Of a stretch of DNA of 64,000 nucleotides, positions 41,901 through 54,437 are shown piece after piece. Position 1 is the first letter of the stretch, and each line of letters opens with the position of its first letter. The notes below the pieces were generated by a model. It did not search any database, was not told the DNA's origin, and saw only the letters and a list, made by a program, of their open reading frames with translations. The stretch is from Ulva prolifera (Eukaryota > Chlorophyta > Ulvophyceae > Ulvales > Ulvaceae). Where the stretch lies: contig CM041200.1 of the NCBI GenBank assembly GCA_023078555.1, positions 8,889,528 to 8,953,527 on the forward strand. Reading direction: 5' to 3'. A program made the position numbers and the translations under genes.

Positions 41901-44900
41901 GCGCGAGGCGGAGGCGGCTGGGTCCGCGGCAGCAGGGTCCGCCGGCGGCGTTGCTGCGGCGGCGGGATCTGTGGCGGCCGCCGCCGTGTCGGCGGCCGCG
42001 GCGGCTGCGGGGGTGGTGACGCCGGTGAAGGCAACGCGGGCGAGTGCCGCCGAGGCGGCGGCCACGCCGTCGCCGGCGCAGTCCGTGGTGTCGATGGGGG
42101 CGACACCGGGCGGAGGCGCGGAGGACGTGGCTGCGGTGCGGAAGAAACTGCACCAGGCGATCCGCAAGGGGAAGGCGATCCAGGCGGAGCGGGATGAGCT
42201 GAAGGCGCGCGTCGCAGATCTCACGGGAGAGGCGGCGGAGCTGCGGGAGCAGGTGCGTGCTGGAGGTGCTGTGGCTTGGTGCAGTACAGCGCCGGTGTAC
42301 CGTCACTGTCGGCGCTGGCGAACGTGTTGTGAGGACTGCACCGGCTGCACTGAAGACGATCGTGCGGCCACACACAGTGTGGTAGGGTCAGCTTCCTGGC
42401 GGGGCACAGCTGCGCCATCTGCATGAGCATCCTTGAGGTTGGATTTTGGAGTTGGTGTATCAGGGTACACATGCTGCGATGGGGTAGCCCATGGCTGACT
42501 CTCCCCTAGGCATTCCCCAGGCGAGCTGCGCTGCCTCATTGCAGCTGTATGCACGTATGTATGCATTATCCAGTGAGCTGCCATGGAGCTGGATCGTTAG
42601 GCCCTCTCTTTGCAGCAGAGACGTTGGCAACACGGACACTCGCGTGCAGGTCACCTCCCTCCAGGCACAGCCGCCACAGGCTGCTCCTCCATCCCCTGAA
42701 CCTACTGCGGACGCCACGGGATCGCCCGAGTCCACCGGCGGCGCCCATGCGGCAGGAGCAGCAGGCCGCCCGGCGAGCCCTGATGCGTCGTTGCTGCTGC
42801 AAGCGCAGCTACAGGCTCTGCGTCAGCAGATGGAAGTCGCCGCGGCGGAGGCAGAGCGGCTAGACTCCGCCCGTGCGGAGCAGGCGCGGGCCGCGGCGGC
42901 GGCGTGGCAGGAGGAGCGCGACCGCCTTGCCGCGGACGCTGCAGATGCGGCGGCCAGGGCCGAGGCGGCACGGGGGGAGCTCCAGGCGGTGTGCCACTTT
43001 GTACCAAAACAAATACAATGATGTTACCAAGACATAACAAAAATCTAAATAAGCTGGGTATCTTTTTTATGGCTTCCGTACCGCTGTATGCCTCGCCGCA
43101 CTGCCTCAGGCTTTTCAAAGATTGGTGTTTGGGACGAAGGAGCAGCGCTACCGTGAATGCCGCCTAGGAAACTGGTAAGCGTTGGCGGTCCTGTGAGGCG
43201 TGCCTCTGGACGAGTCCTTGAGTACTGATCTGTACCCCTTCACGCAGGGTGATCAGTGGGATCTGGCAGCGGCTGCGCAGGCCGCCTGCTGATTCACAGC
43301 GCTTGTTGGCACAGACCGGGGAGCATCTGTGGTCGTGTTCAACACCGGCATGCCGCCATGCATGCACACCCACACCCAGTGAATTAGCCGTGTGACTCAA
43401 TAGTCTTATGATCCTGTGCGCCTCCGGCGTTGCTACCTTCCCGGCTTTGTCCTTGCAACGCATCCACCTGCCTCACCTGCCTCAAGATTTCTGGTATACA
43501 TGCAGTGCCAGTTGGAGCTGGAGAAGGCCCGGGCCCCCCAAGCTACGCGCTCCCAACAAGAGCCAGAAGCCAGCGCCGCCCCCACAAACGTCCCTGCAGA
43601 AGGCGTCGCTGGCTCAGACTCTGAGACCCGTTTCCTGCCGGTCGATGCGCCTGTTGCCGGCCATAACGACCAAGAGGCGTCTGCGCCTTCTGGTGTAAAT
43701 GGCTCTCATGCAGGGGCGGAAGTCGCCGAGAAGGTGAGCCAGCTGCTGCGCGAGCAGGTCACGATGCTGGAGGGCCAGGTGGCGGAGGCACACAGGCAGC
43801 TGCAGTGGCTACAAGGGCAACAGCCCAGCGCAGAGGAGGTGCAGGGGCGCATCGCGGATGCGGAGCAGCGTGCTGCGGTGGCGGAGGCCGCGCTGCGTGC
43901 TGCGGAGGAGCAGTTGCAGGAGGCGCAGCGCGCGTGTGCGGAGGCGGCGGCCGCGACCGCCGCACAGTCCGCCGAAGCGGACACGCTGCGTGCTGAGCTT
44001 TCGGCGGCACGTGATGCGGAGGCTGGTCAATCGCATGTGGCTACAGCTGGCGCTGATGCCAGTGGCGGCGACGCTGCGAGCCTGCAGGCAGAGGTGGCAA
44101 CCCTGCGCGAGCAGCTCGAGTCTGCACGTGCCGCTGCCGTAGAGGGAGCTTCTGCCCCCGCGCCGGAGGCGGAGGGGTCCGCGGGGGACACGGCGACGTC
44201 GTCGGCGGCGGCCGGTGATGGTGCGGATGACCCCGCGGCAGAGGTCGCGCGGGTGCGCCGCAAGCTCCAGATGTCGATCAAGCAGGGCAAGAAGGTGACG
44301 GCGGAGCGTGCACAGCTGCGGCAGCAGGTTGAGGCTCTGCAGACAGAGCTGGAGGGCATGTCCGCCGACGCCGCGGAGAAAGAGGCGCGTCTCGTTGCGA
44401 CCGAGCGCGAACTCGCCGCGCTCACCAGCTCCGCTGCTGCCGCCGGGTCAGCGTTCCCTGGTTCTCGACTGGATGTGGGTGTCGGTCAGGAGAATGGCGA
44501 GGCGGTGGCTATAGGTGGCCCCAGCCAGGAGTCCGAGGGGTTGGTGGCAGGGCTGCAGGCGGAGGTAGAGGAGCTGCAGCAGCAGCTCGCGGGGCACGCT
44601 GCACGTGCTGCGGAGATGGAGGATGAGGCTGCGGCGGTGACGGCGCAGCGGGACGCGCGGGAGGGCGTGCTAGCGGCGGAGGTGGAGGAGCTGGGGCAGC
44701 GGGTGCGGGACCTCGAGGGGGTGGCTGCAGCGGCCGCGGCTGAGGGGACGGCTGCGGCGGAGGCGGCAGCCGGGGAGCGTGCGGAAGAGGTTGCGCAGCT
44801 GGAGACGCGCATCGCTGCACTGGAGTCGGAGCTAGCTGAGGCAGCGGCGGCTGCGACAGCACGTATGGCGGAGCTTGAGGCCGGGGCGGCCGCGGCCTCT

Positions 44901-47017
44901 GCGGCGGCAAACGCGACGGCGATGGCGGCAGCCTCGGAGGCTGCGGCACTGACGGCGGAGGTGGAGGGGCTGCAGGGGCAGCTAGAGGAGGTGGAGGCGA
45001 TGCTGGAGGAGGCGCGGGCCGCGGAGCGTGCTGCAGTGGGCGCCGAGACGGCGGCGGCGGAGCGGGCGGCGGCACTGGAAGCGGACTTGGAGGACGCTGC
45101 AGCTCAGCATGCGGAGGTGTGTTCTTGCGCGTCTGTGTGCTTCGGCCGCGTTCAGGTGTCAGCACATCTGCTCTGTATGTGATTCTCTACATCCTCTGCC
45201 TCAGTGCGGTGTCTGTTCGGAGTGGTTGGAGTGCTGCTACCGTGGCAAGAGATGTGCACAGGGGCGGCGCTTGAACGAGGAACTTCGTGTCTGTGGCAAT
45301 GACGTGCTGCAGTGTGTGCAAGGCAGGTAGCACCGCGAGCAACATCCACGGGAATCGCACACCACGCAACAAGCCACACGGAGCATACACCAACACACCC
45401 ACGCAACGTCAGCAGCCGCGCCGGCCACAGCCACACAGCCACACACACGACCACACACACCCACAATGTCGTGCTGCAATGTATGTGTATGTCACCGTAC
45501 GTGTCCACATAATCAGGGTCACCACACAAAGCAAGCTTCTCCAGGCGTCCCAGCCACACGTTGCTGCATAACGCGACCGGCGTCCAGTGTAGCGAGGCAG
45601 CTTCAACAGGTACAGGCTGCCGGTGGCAGTGCCCTCAGACGCCGTGTTCACTGCCACCCTGCACCTCGGCGCCGCACCGCATTAGTTGTCACTGAGCATG
45701 CTGCCGCGGTCTGAAATTCGCCCTGTGTCTGTGCAGGTGGCCAGCGAGCTGGAAGAGATGACCCGAGCGGCACAGGCCGGCGCGGCAGCCGCCGAGCAGC
45801 TGCAGGCCGCACAGGCGCGGTGTGCCACCCTGCAGGAGGAGCTCGCCGCGAGCCGCGCGCGGCTACAGGCGCAGGAGGCTGAGGCGCGAGCCGCGCTCGC
45901 CGACGCCGCCGGCGTGCAGGAGGACGCGGACGCCGGGGTCAAGGCGATGCAGCGGCAGCTGAAGCTTGCCGCGGAGGAGGTGGAGGCGGTGAAGAAGGCG
46001 CTGGAGGGGGAGGAGCGGGCGCACAAGGGCACACGCGGCGCGCTGCGCGAGGCGCAGGACGCGGCGCAGCAGTCGGTGTATGAGGTCGGGGTGGCGGAGG
46101 CGGCGCGGGCGACTGCGGAGCGGCGCGCGAATGATGCGCGTGCGGAGGCGCGTGCTGCAGAGGCCGCGGCTGCGGCTGCAATGCATGAGGTGGAGTTGGC
46201 GCGGGCGGCTGCAGAGGCGGCGGAGATGCGGGCAGACGTGGCGGCCGCGTCTGGGGAGGAGGCTGCTGTGCATGCTGCTGAGGAGGCAGCATCGGCCGCG
46301 CAGGCGATGGCTGCGCGCGCGCTCGCGGCGGAGGCGGCGGTCGACGGCGCCAACGCCGCGGCATCCGCCGCTGCGGCGGAGGCCAAGGCAGCGCGGAGCG
46401 CCGCTGAGGCAGCGGCGGAGCAGCTGCGGGTCGCATGTGCAGCGGCAGCGCAGGCGCTGGCCGCCGCGCCTGCGGCGTCGGCGGCTCCGCCGCCCCCGCC
46501 AGAGGGCTGCAGCGCTGGCGAGGCCGCCGATGCGGTGCTGACGCACGTTGCGGCACTTGCGACGGCGCTCGAGGCAGCTGCGGTGTCCACGCCGCGGCTG
46601 CCGCCACCGCCGCTGGCACAGCCGCAGCCCCCGGACAGCGGCGCGGAGGCCGACCGCGAGGTCGCGCTGGACATGGCGCCGCTGCTGCTCCACGCCGGCA
46701 CGTCCTCGACGACCGTCGGCTACCCCACTGGCACGCCGTTCCTGCGCCGCGAGGGCAACGACAGCTCGCGGGACCTGCGCGACGACAGCGTGTCCCGGGG
46801 AGATACCACGATGACGTGGCGCCCCCTCCGCACGGTCCCCATGTTCCGCAAGCTCCCCCCGCGCCTGCAGCTCCTCCTCGGCCAGGCTGACGATGCCGCG
46901 CAGCTGGCTGGCGGCGCTATCAACGAGACTCCAGCGCTCCGCGTCGGCGCCGTCACGTGGGTAATCGTGCTGCATGCATGGATCATGGCCCTGCATGCCG
47001 TCGGCTGCGGCGTCTAG
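38950..47017 (+). CDS. C-terminally anchored golgin-like coiled-coil protein
   Basis: Six exons inferred: 38950-39669, 40075-40905, 41425-42252, 42650-42988, 43506-45116, 45737-47017. All introns are phase 0, with TGCAG (exon 3: GTGCAG) acceptors and GTACGG, GTGAGC, GTGCGT, GTGTGC, GTGTGT donors; total about 1,869 residues. Nearly all is Ala/Glu-rich heptad coiled coil. Two copies of a basic motif break it: VRKKLHQAIRKGKAI (about residue 755) and VRRKLQMSIKQGKKV (about 1155). The C-terminus has a Trp/Pro/Leu-rich stretch (MTWRPLRTVPMFRKLPPRLQ) and a final hydrophobic helix with VTWVIVLHAWIMAL, like the Y...LH.W anchor of golgin-84/CASP-type tethers. Role inferred: vesicle tether at the Golgi. 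The 5' end is uncertain: an acceptor-like TCTGCGCAG lies just before the ATG, so upstream exons are possible. TGTAA at 47289 and 47310 may be poly(A) signals. Confidence 0.7.
43420..43468 (+). mobile_element. Retroposon family 2, old 3' fragment
   Basis: GGCTTTGTCCTTGCAACGC in golgin intron 4, a diverged family 2 terminus in the sense orientation of the gene. Confidence 0.5.
45315..45463 (-). mobile_element. Retroposon family 2 in golgin intron 5
   Basis: About 149 bases matching family 2, antisense to the host gene. Flanking 18-base direct repeats CAATGACGTGCTGCAGTG (45297-45314) and CAATGTCGTGCTGCAATG (45464-45481), two mismatches. The terminal TTACAAGGACAAAG is missing, apparently by deletion between CAAGG repeats. 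Confidence 0.8.
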
Positions 47018-47288
47018 ACAAGGGCCATGCGGCGAGGGCCATGCATGCCCGAGAGTTGAGTACCTGTGGCGGCACCCTGTACTGCATGGCACGTAGTGCG
47101 GACTGAGGTGTCAGGTATGGCTGCCTGTGCTGTCAATGTTAGATGCTTGTGGCTGAGGTGGGACTGGACCCCCCGACGGGGGGCACACATGTGATTGCCC
47201 TCGCAGGCGTTATGTGGCGACCAGCAGCTGTATGCGGCGTGATCAGTGCTCCCATGATTCGCGTGTCTTCCGGGCGTCAGAATCACAG

Positions 47289-47314
47289 TGTAAGTTCAGA
47301 AGATCCTTTTGTAA
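47289..47314 (+). terminator. TGTAA poly(A) signals, golgin gene
   Basis: TGTAA at 47289-47293 and 47310-47314, 270-300 bases after the stop codon. Confidence 0.35.
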
Positions 47315-48906
47315 CTGTGCTCGTCGTCCTCCTGTCATTTAGGGATCCTGGTCCACTTTAGTCTTCTGCTCTGAGCGTTATTGGTGTCATTCGGATGTTG
47401 CTGGATGATCGACCGAGCGTAGGCTGGAGCGTCATCCGTCCCATCTTCGGCTGACGTTGACCATGCTGAAGGTCTTGTATGCAGCATACACATTCTGCAT
47501 ACCCAGCCAGAGGTACAAAGCGCCATGAAGTCCAAGCTGTGCCACGCCATGGACAGCGAGGGGTTGCTGCTCACCCAAGGACGTGTTTCAATAACATCAT
47601 GTTTGACAGGGAGCCCGTGAACAGTTGTAGTCATTGGCAAGACATGTTGAGACGCCTGTGGCTGCAGTTGCAGAACACAGATGCTGATTGCAGTCAGAAC
47701 CTGCTGCTTCACATTTGGACGGCTCCATGCAACACCGTAGTTTGCCAGAGACGGATCCGGATGCAAATCGTGTCATGGCTTAGCTAGCTGCAGCGGAATC
47801 CATGCACTGGCTGCGTTGCAGCTACTGCTCCGTGACTAGCAAAGGTTGTTGACATTGATGTGCAGCTGTTCTGCCAACACCAAACAGAGCTACACATGTG
47901 CCACATACGAGATACACGCTGCTAATGAAATTATGTTGTTAGACATGCAGGTGTGAAGCTGGGCAAGCTGTTATAGGTCAAGCTCACTATTTTAAAAGTT
48001 TTTCAGTCTTGCAGGCATGCGTCAGACTAGCATCTGCGGACCGTATTCTCGAGGCGACGAGAATTTTTTTGGTTTTTTTTTTTTTTTAAAGGTACTGATG
48101 CTTTCAGCAATTTGTCAACCCCCGTCAGGCTACTGTGCCAATCAGTCTTACATGCCCACTGCATTACGAAGCGAATCAACTCAATTTTTCAAGATTTCTT
48201 CCACAATAACAAAATCACGCTCATGCTGAATCACATCTCCAGCCAAACCTGCGTCCGCTCTGGCTCGCAGATCCACGCTGTCTCAAGAAGTGCTTGCACA
48301 ACTGCCGCACAGCCAGTTCAAAGTGAAAATCCTCAGACATAGATCATGATGAATACAGCTGCTGATATGAAATTGAATCGAGGTCCAGCGCCAGGTGCCC
48401 ACACTACTTATGCGTCCAAATTACTGGCGATACTAGGGTCTTATGGGCAAGCATGCCTACACCACCCATGAAACACTCGTTTCTGCCTGCACGCTGAGCA
48501 GGCACAGCAACCTTCAACGGCACCACAGCCATGACGACCGTGCTCTCACCCTCAGAGCCCACAGTGTAGTGCTTGCCCTGCTGTGCAATTGCTGCGACTG
48601 ATTGGCATCAGCGGTGACTCTTAGGCGTCCTGACAGATTTCCAGCTGAAAACATCACTGGTCATAGCTCCCCGACTCTGTTGAATGGTCTGTAACGCATC
48701 GCGCAGGTACCATTGCTTGAAGCGGAGCCATGGGGAGGGGAAAGAGCGGAGCCCCAGGCATACTGATGAGCTGCACTTGCTTCATCTAAGGAAATCTCGA
48801 AAGGGAGATGCCGCAGGTTCCACTTCCATGTGAGCGTTGCATCCTGTCCTTGCGTGCAAAGGGATGGCGCACACCGGCGGTGTATGGCCCAACACAGGAC
48901 ATATTC
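47315..48906. other. Intergenic region between convergent genes
   Basis: Between the golgin (+) and UBC12 (-) 3' ends. No gene supported; a T run near 48073-48087 is the only notable feature. Confidence 0.5.
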
Positions 48907-50153
48907 TCAAGCTTTACATGCAGGGAAGTAGTCCCCATCAATCGTCTGCCCCCGAGTGATGCTGCTGCGGACTAGTTGCTCAAATCGATCTCTATTCTGA
49001 GACATCATTTTAGCTGCCTCCTTGTTCAATGGGTCGTCAACATTGGGATCCTGCAGCAGTGCCAGGCCGTTTGGTATCCTCGAGTATGGCCAGCAGCTGG
49101 ATTGTGATGTAGCACATGTGTGCACGGCATGCCAGTGGATGAATAATGCAGGAAAAGGCTGAAGCACAGAATCAGGTTGCACCACCCGACAGACCAGAAG
49201 CTTGAGCGTGATGGCACTGACAGAACATGTAGCGCCACAGCCTACAACTTTCTCGCAGCTGCATGCCCTATTGTAATCCTAACAATGTCGAAGTACGGCA
49301 ACGCTGGCGTAGACATATGGTGACAGAGCCATCGACCTGGAAGACTGAGTCTCTACGGGTGGTACTGATCCCAGTTGTGCCCAGCGACCGTTATGTTGGC
49401 GGCTATATCACAGTTTCGACACAGCGGCAATGCCCCAAACGGGTGCCAGGAGTGCTGGACAACTGCTTGCAAGCAGCTCGAAAGATGCACAAACACAGCG
49501 AGTGGGTGACAATCGCACCACGAACAGATGATTGAGTCCGTAAATTATTGTGTTGATGTTCAGTACGGGTTTCCAGTCTTCCCGGAGAATATTCAAGCAC
49601 ACATTTCCCTCCAGGTCAATGTTCGGATGATACACCTTCGTCTTGCACTTAACTTTTGGAGGCTCGTGTGGATATGAAGGCGTCACATGGAACGTGAATA
49701 AGAATGCTCCTCCCCTGCATTGTGATACGTGAGTGCATAGTGCAATGTGCCTGAGCAGCAACGGCAGCATGCGAGCGAGAGCCTACCCGTACATCCCACC
49801 TTGTGGCATGATTGTGACATCAAAATCCATCAGTTTGCCTTCCTCGTGAAGTTTGAATGTGCCAATATCCGAAACATTGAGATCCGAGATGTCTGCAGGC
49901 AAGGCCGGAAGTGTGGGTTGAGCTCGTGTGGCACGTGAGTGTCAAATACGCCTTACATGCGAACAATATCGCGCACCTTTCTGCATCCGTAGTTCTCCTG
50001 CGTTCTTTCGGGGTCTCCCGGCTGCAGCGGCCTCCTTTCCCTCTTGTTTTTGTTTCTGCAGTGGTGGAGTCTCTCGCCTGGAGGTTTACCATGCCCGAGA
50101 TGGCAGTAGTAGCGTGTGACGCAACATACCTTCAGCTGCATGAGGTTGATCAT
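48907..50153 (-). CDS. UBC12: NEDD8-conjugating enzyme UBC12 (UBE2M type)
   Basis: Five exons on the minus strand: 50153-50130, 50055-49977, 49892-49787, 49714-49519, 49050-48907, with phases 0, 1, 2, 0, giving 182 residues (human UBE2M has 183). The N-terminus MINLMQLK, then a Lys/Gln-rich stretch and [10 protein letters not shown], matches the UBC12-specific extension that docks on the NEDD8 E1. The E2 fold follows: [40 protein letters not shown] with the HPN motif and catalytic Cys, [14 protein letters not shown], then DPLNKEAA and a C-terminal ..YFPACKA. It would receive NEDD8 from the UBA3/AXR1 E1 and pass it to cullins in cytosol and nucleus. The donor after exon 4 was placed at TTCGTG|GTGCG because this keeps LFVDPN aligned with the family's LFLEPN. 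One expected loop looks intact; no break seen. Confidence 0.93.
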
Positions 50154-51438
50154 CCTGGCTAAGCTGCGGTCACAATTCGAACGTACTTCTTCGGCTGACC
50201 TGATCTAACTCACGAGGAGCGTGGTCCGCAGTGCAACGGTCGTCGGGACCGCACTACCAGATCGACTTGTGGACGGAGAACAGATCTCTGTCAAGATGGT
50301 GGTGTGTATGATCAAAGCAGTACTCGCGGTGGTGTGACGTAGCCTGCGATGGCGCAGCGTAAACCAGAAGACGATCCGATATCACCACTTGCAGGTTTTT
50401 GAGGCAAGTGGTTGGATGCTGGCAAAATATCGTGCCAGCTACATCCAGCTTTGTGAGGGGCCCGGGCCGAGTAACACACGTCCGGAACGTTCGCCACGAG
50501 TATTGCTCGCGGTGTCATGCATCTGGTGGCACATGCGCAAGCTGAGCACATCGGAGCGATTTACTGAAACATCACCTTAGCCCGGAATACCGCTTGATCT
50601 TAACAGTTGAACTGATGCCCTTTGCCAGTCGTGACACTGCTGGACCCACCACAGACCGCAAACTCCCGCGGACATGCTGGGTAATTCATATCGGTGGCCA
50701 GTGCAGCACTTTCAGTCCACCTTCATTTGAATCCGACCGCGTCAATGCCATACACATGCCTGGCTGTTCAGATTTATCGGTACATCGCATCTGTGCAACA
50801 CTAGCTCGAAACCTGCTGGAATTACCTCCACCACATGGACACACTCCAACAAGAGGATGTCGCTCTGCTGTTCTGTACTGCGCTCTCTCTCCAACATGAG
50901 TACACCAAACACACACATGCACACGCACACCAGACACACATGCGCTCTCAGCATTCACAAACAAACATCATCTCTCAGAAGCAGCAGCAAATCATGGTCT
51001 ATCGCCTGCGGCAACCCATCTAGCCGACGACCTCCAGATCATGGCAGCCCGCCGAAACCGCCAAACAGTGTGCTGTCATGCAGGCAACGCACTTTGCAAA
51101 CTCTCGAGACAGCGCCGTTCCTGTACCACTGAGCGGCAAACATGTGGGCCATACACGCTGGCATATGCGCCCACTCCCTAGCCACAAAACATGCATTCGC
51201 TCGATTCGCGAGCCCAATCCGGCACCCTCCACCAAGCAATCCGCCGCCACCACCCCCCTCAGCCTGTGCAGGCACCAAACTGACACATTGGGCTCACGTA
51301 CACACATTCAGCCGCCTGCCCCTCAAGCCACGCCCCTGCGTGCTGCCGCCTCTCGGCATGCATGAGCCCATACTATCAGGCCTCACAGCATATCACTCCC
51401 ACTGGCCCATGGCGCAGCCCACCAGGACATAGTATGTC
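50154..51438. other. Intergenic region between UBC12 5' end and eIF4B-like 3' end
   Basis: Should hold the UBC12 promoter and the eIF4B-like 3'UTR. No convincing TATA box or further gene. Confidence 0.5.
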
Positions 51439-53839
51439 CTAGCGCTCGCTTAGCGGGCGGTAATCATCAGAGTCAGCATGCATGGGGTAGTGCCTGTGAT
51501 ACCCCCCACCACCCTCACGCTGTCCACCGCCGCCGCCACCCCCGCCGTTGCGTGACCCATACGAGCCGAAGCCGCCGCCTTCTCCGCCGTCCCTGTGGCC
51601 ACCGGCATCCTGGTACTCCCGCTGGCCGCCGCCGCGGCCGCCACCACGGCGCCGATTGTACCCTCCGCCGCCGCCACCGCTGCCGTACCCGGCGCCAAAG
51701 CTGTCGCCCCCGCGGTGCGAGTCATGGTCCCCGTGGTGGCCGCCGCCGCCGCCGTGGCCACCGCCGAAGGCACCCCCATAGCCACCACCACCCCCGCCGC
51801 CTCCGCCGGCATCGTACTGGTCGCGATAGGGCATGCCGCGATTGTTGCCACGAGAGAAGGCGCCGTCCTCCTGGTAGGCTCCGCCGCCGCCGTCCTCGCC
51901 ACGCATGAAGGGCTTGCGCTCAACACGGGGCATGTCGCCGGCCTTGGCCTTCTCGACCAGCAGTGCCTCGAACCCCTTGACGAGCTCTTGCAGGTCTGCC
52001 TCTTTCTGGCTGATCTCAGTCTGCACCACGAGAAATACATGATGTACGCGCTGCGCTGTGGTGTCGACACGGACACGTATGCTGGGGGTGTGGGTGTGTA
52101 TCGGGAACCAATTAAAGAAAACACCAAGTTGGGCAGTCAACTGACCCAAACGGCCACAGACAGTCCTACCAGCGCGCATACGAGACCATGCGCCGGAACA
52201 TGGCAGCTCCGTGCGCGGCTGATGCACATGCATGGATGTATGGCCACGATGTCTGGGTGCGGAGCAGAGTCACAAGTGAGATGGTTTGAGTACACCTGGA
52301 TCATGAGACATGTGTTTCCGCCAGCAGCTGTGCACAGCTGAGCCATACATAGTGCATCTATGGCACTTGTTCACGAGTGTGGGTGCGGATGAGACGGGAC
52401 CTGTAATCAGGTCAAATTTCCATCTGCAGTGCTCCGGAGCAGATGGATGGACGGTGCGCAGGGCTCCGTCTGTGCAGGAGGACGAAACGTCATGCCAGTG
52501 ATGACAGATGTGAGGCACATGACTAAATGCACAACATTCGACGTCGGTGCCAACGTCTAAACGCAGTGTATTGAAGGAACAGCCTTGCCTCTGATGGCGC
52601 TGATGTACCCATTGTGTGCCTTCGGCCTTGGTGGGATTCAGTGCTGCAATGCAGGTTGCCTATGCGTGTAAGTACGCCCGGAGGACAAACAATATGTAAG
52701 ATGGGGGTACCATGCACAAACCATGTGTAAGATATTGTGGGGATACCATGCACAGAGTCTATGCAGGTGACTGCAATGCTGGCATGACATGCGCCACTGT
52801 GGAACGTGTCGATCATCACTGGTCACAGAGGCTCTTGCTGTGCAGGCTGAGACGCACACCTTCACAGCTTCTGCATCAGGAACGTCGTCTGTGTGTAGTG
52901 ACGCTTTCAGGGCTTCTATCTCTTCCTGGCGTGCCTTCTTCTCAGCAAACTGCTCAGATGTCAGCTTGAAATGCACCTCATATGATAGAGCTTCTTCCTC
53001 CAAAACCTTTGCCTCGTCCTTACCTGTCCTCTCAGCTATCACAGCTTCACGTGGCTTGGCGTCGCCGAACGGATTCTGCATGACAGAAATCCTCACAGCA
53101 TTGCAATTGTGAACACCGGGACAGCCAGGATACTGCGCGCCGCCGGGTCTGCACGTTCGCCTACAGGGCCAAAAATCTACAACTAGTTTATGGAGGTACC
53201 TGTTTTACTAGTGTTTGTTCTGCCACGTACGGACGGCGGATCATTTACAGCATGCCGAAGCGTTCCCGCTCCGGACCACCGAACACCCGAGTGCCGCAGG
53301 TGGCAATATGCAGCCTGACCAGGCCAAATCATAGTTGAGCGATACGTAAGTCCTTAAAGTGAAGCTTTACCCACCACGATGTGGTCCACTGGCAGAGGGG
53401 GGGCAGCTACATCTACTCAGCATTTGCATTCAAGTTTCGGAACTAATTTGCCAAGGCACTAACACATGCAAGATGTCGACAACAAAACATTTTGTCCATG
53501 TTATTACATTCATGCGGTACTTTCGCCTCATTGTGCCACCGGGGCCATACACCCGGGCCTCGACAGAGACATATCCTGTCTCGAGCATTTGCTTGACTGC
53601 CAAAACATAAATGTGCACGCAAACAATGACATGCAGCATATAAGATGACCAATCTGGCTTCAGTCTGCAATATCCTGTGATTCGGCAGGTGTACTTCGAA
53701 TGGTTCGTACATGTTTGATCGACGCGACCCTTTCCGCCTCTAGTTTTGCCGCTGCAACGGGATCACGCTTCTTGAAGGTGTATTTCTTCCGATGAGGAGC
53801 ATCGTAGGACTCGTGAGACTGTGCAGCGTCGTCTGTCAT
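51439..53839 (-). CDS. eIF4B-like glycine-rich protein
   Basis: Three phase-0 exons inferred on the minus strand: 53839-53711, 53075-52860, 52020-51439, about 308 residues. Exon 1 gives MTDDAAQSHESYDAPHRKKY and TFKKRDPVAAAKLEAER. Exon 2 begins NPFGDAKPREAVIAERTGKD, resembling the conserved NPFG.A.PRE..L.E element of plant eIF4B, followed by a charged helix. Exon 3 continues with a helix (EISQKEADLQELVKGFEALL), VERKPFMRGED, and then a long Gly/Arg/Tyr/Asp-rich tail with RGG-like repeats ending SDDYRPLSER. RNA binding and translation initiation are inferred from these parts; an RRM is not seen. The exon 1 link (CAT|GTACGA donor) is the least certain. It shares a 600-base head-to-head promoter region with RimM. 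An alternative reading is an unrelated RGG protein. Confidence 0.65.
52688..52765. repeat. Imperfect tandem repeat in eIF4B-like intron 2
   Basis: Two units with TGTAAGAT.....GGGG.TACCATGCACA; no further role seen. Confidence 0.6.
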
Positions 53840-54127
53840 GCTATTGCTTGTCGATAATGCTTATCGATCGCCAAAGAATTCTATCAGTCGTCTTTGCGGA
53901 GTCAAAAGTCCCGCGTACGCAATGTGTGCACTCTGAAGTCTTATATGTTGAAACGCTGGGGTCAGTATGGACAATGTTGTCGCTGGCACGTACCGGAGCA
54001 TGGTGACTTGCTGATCACGAATGTACACGTTGGCACTGCATTTGGCCTCGTTCCTGGTGGCTTGGGTGTAGTTCTGGCTGCTTGAATGGTGTGCTTTAGA
54101 AGAGGTGCCAACGGCCAGTTCATGACG

Positions 54128-54361
54128 CTAGTAAGCTATTGTATACATATTCTCCATGGATGTTTGTTTACTGTCGCCTGCAAGCAATCGTGCTGAACGA
54201 CGCCGGGAGTTGAGCTGCTGCTTGTGTGCCTTTCGTGCGGCGAAGTAGTCGAACAGTATCTTAAAGCACTGCGCTCTTCTCGTGTGAGATCGAATCTGAA
54301 CAAGCCTATTGCATTGCGGCGCCTTCTTCGACTCCCCTGATAGAGTTGCCTTCGTGGGCAT
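54128..54361 (-). CDS. Small basic ORF in divergent promoter
   Basis: 77 residues, MPTKATLSGESKKAPQ..., with a basic middle (CFKILFDYFAARKAHKQQLN then SRRRSARL). Its composition looks more protein-like than most intergenic ORFs, and it sits between the eIF4B-like start (53839) and the RimM start (54438), on the minus strand. It could be a separate small gene, an upstream exon of the eIF4B-like gene, or chance. No family recognised. Confidence 0.25.
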   Translation of the reverse strand: MPTKATLSGESKKAPQCNRLVQIRSHTRRAQCFKILFDYFAARKAHKQQLNSRRRSARLLAGDSKQTSMENMYTIAY

Positions 54362-54437
54362 CTACATTGCACGCTAGCGGCAGCCTTCAACGCAGCTGAA
54401 GCAGGTACACTGCAGCATCCGTCATCGAACTCAGGCC

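Noticed and set aside
51548-52341. Long plus-strand Pro/Ala-rich ORFs
   Set aside because: Antisense shadows of the Gly-rich tail of the eIF4B-like protein.
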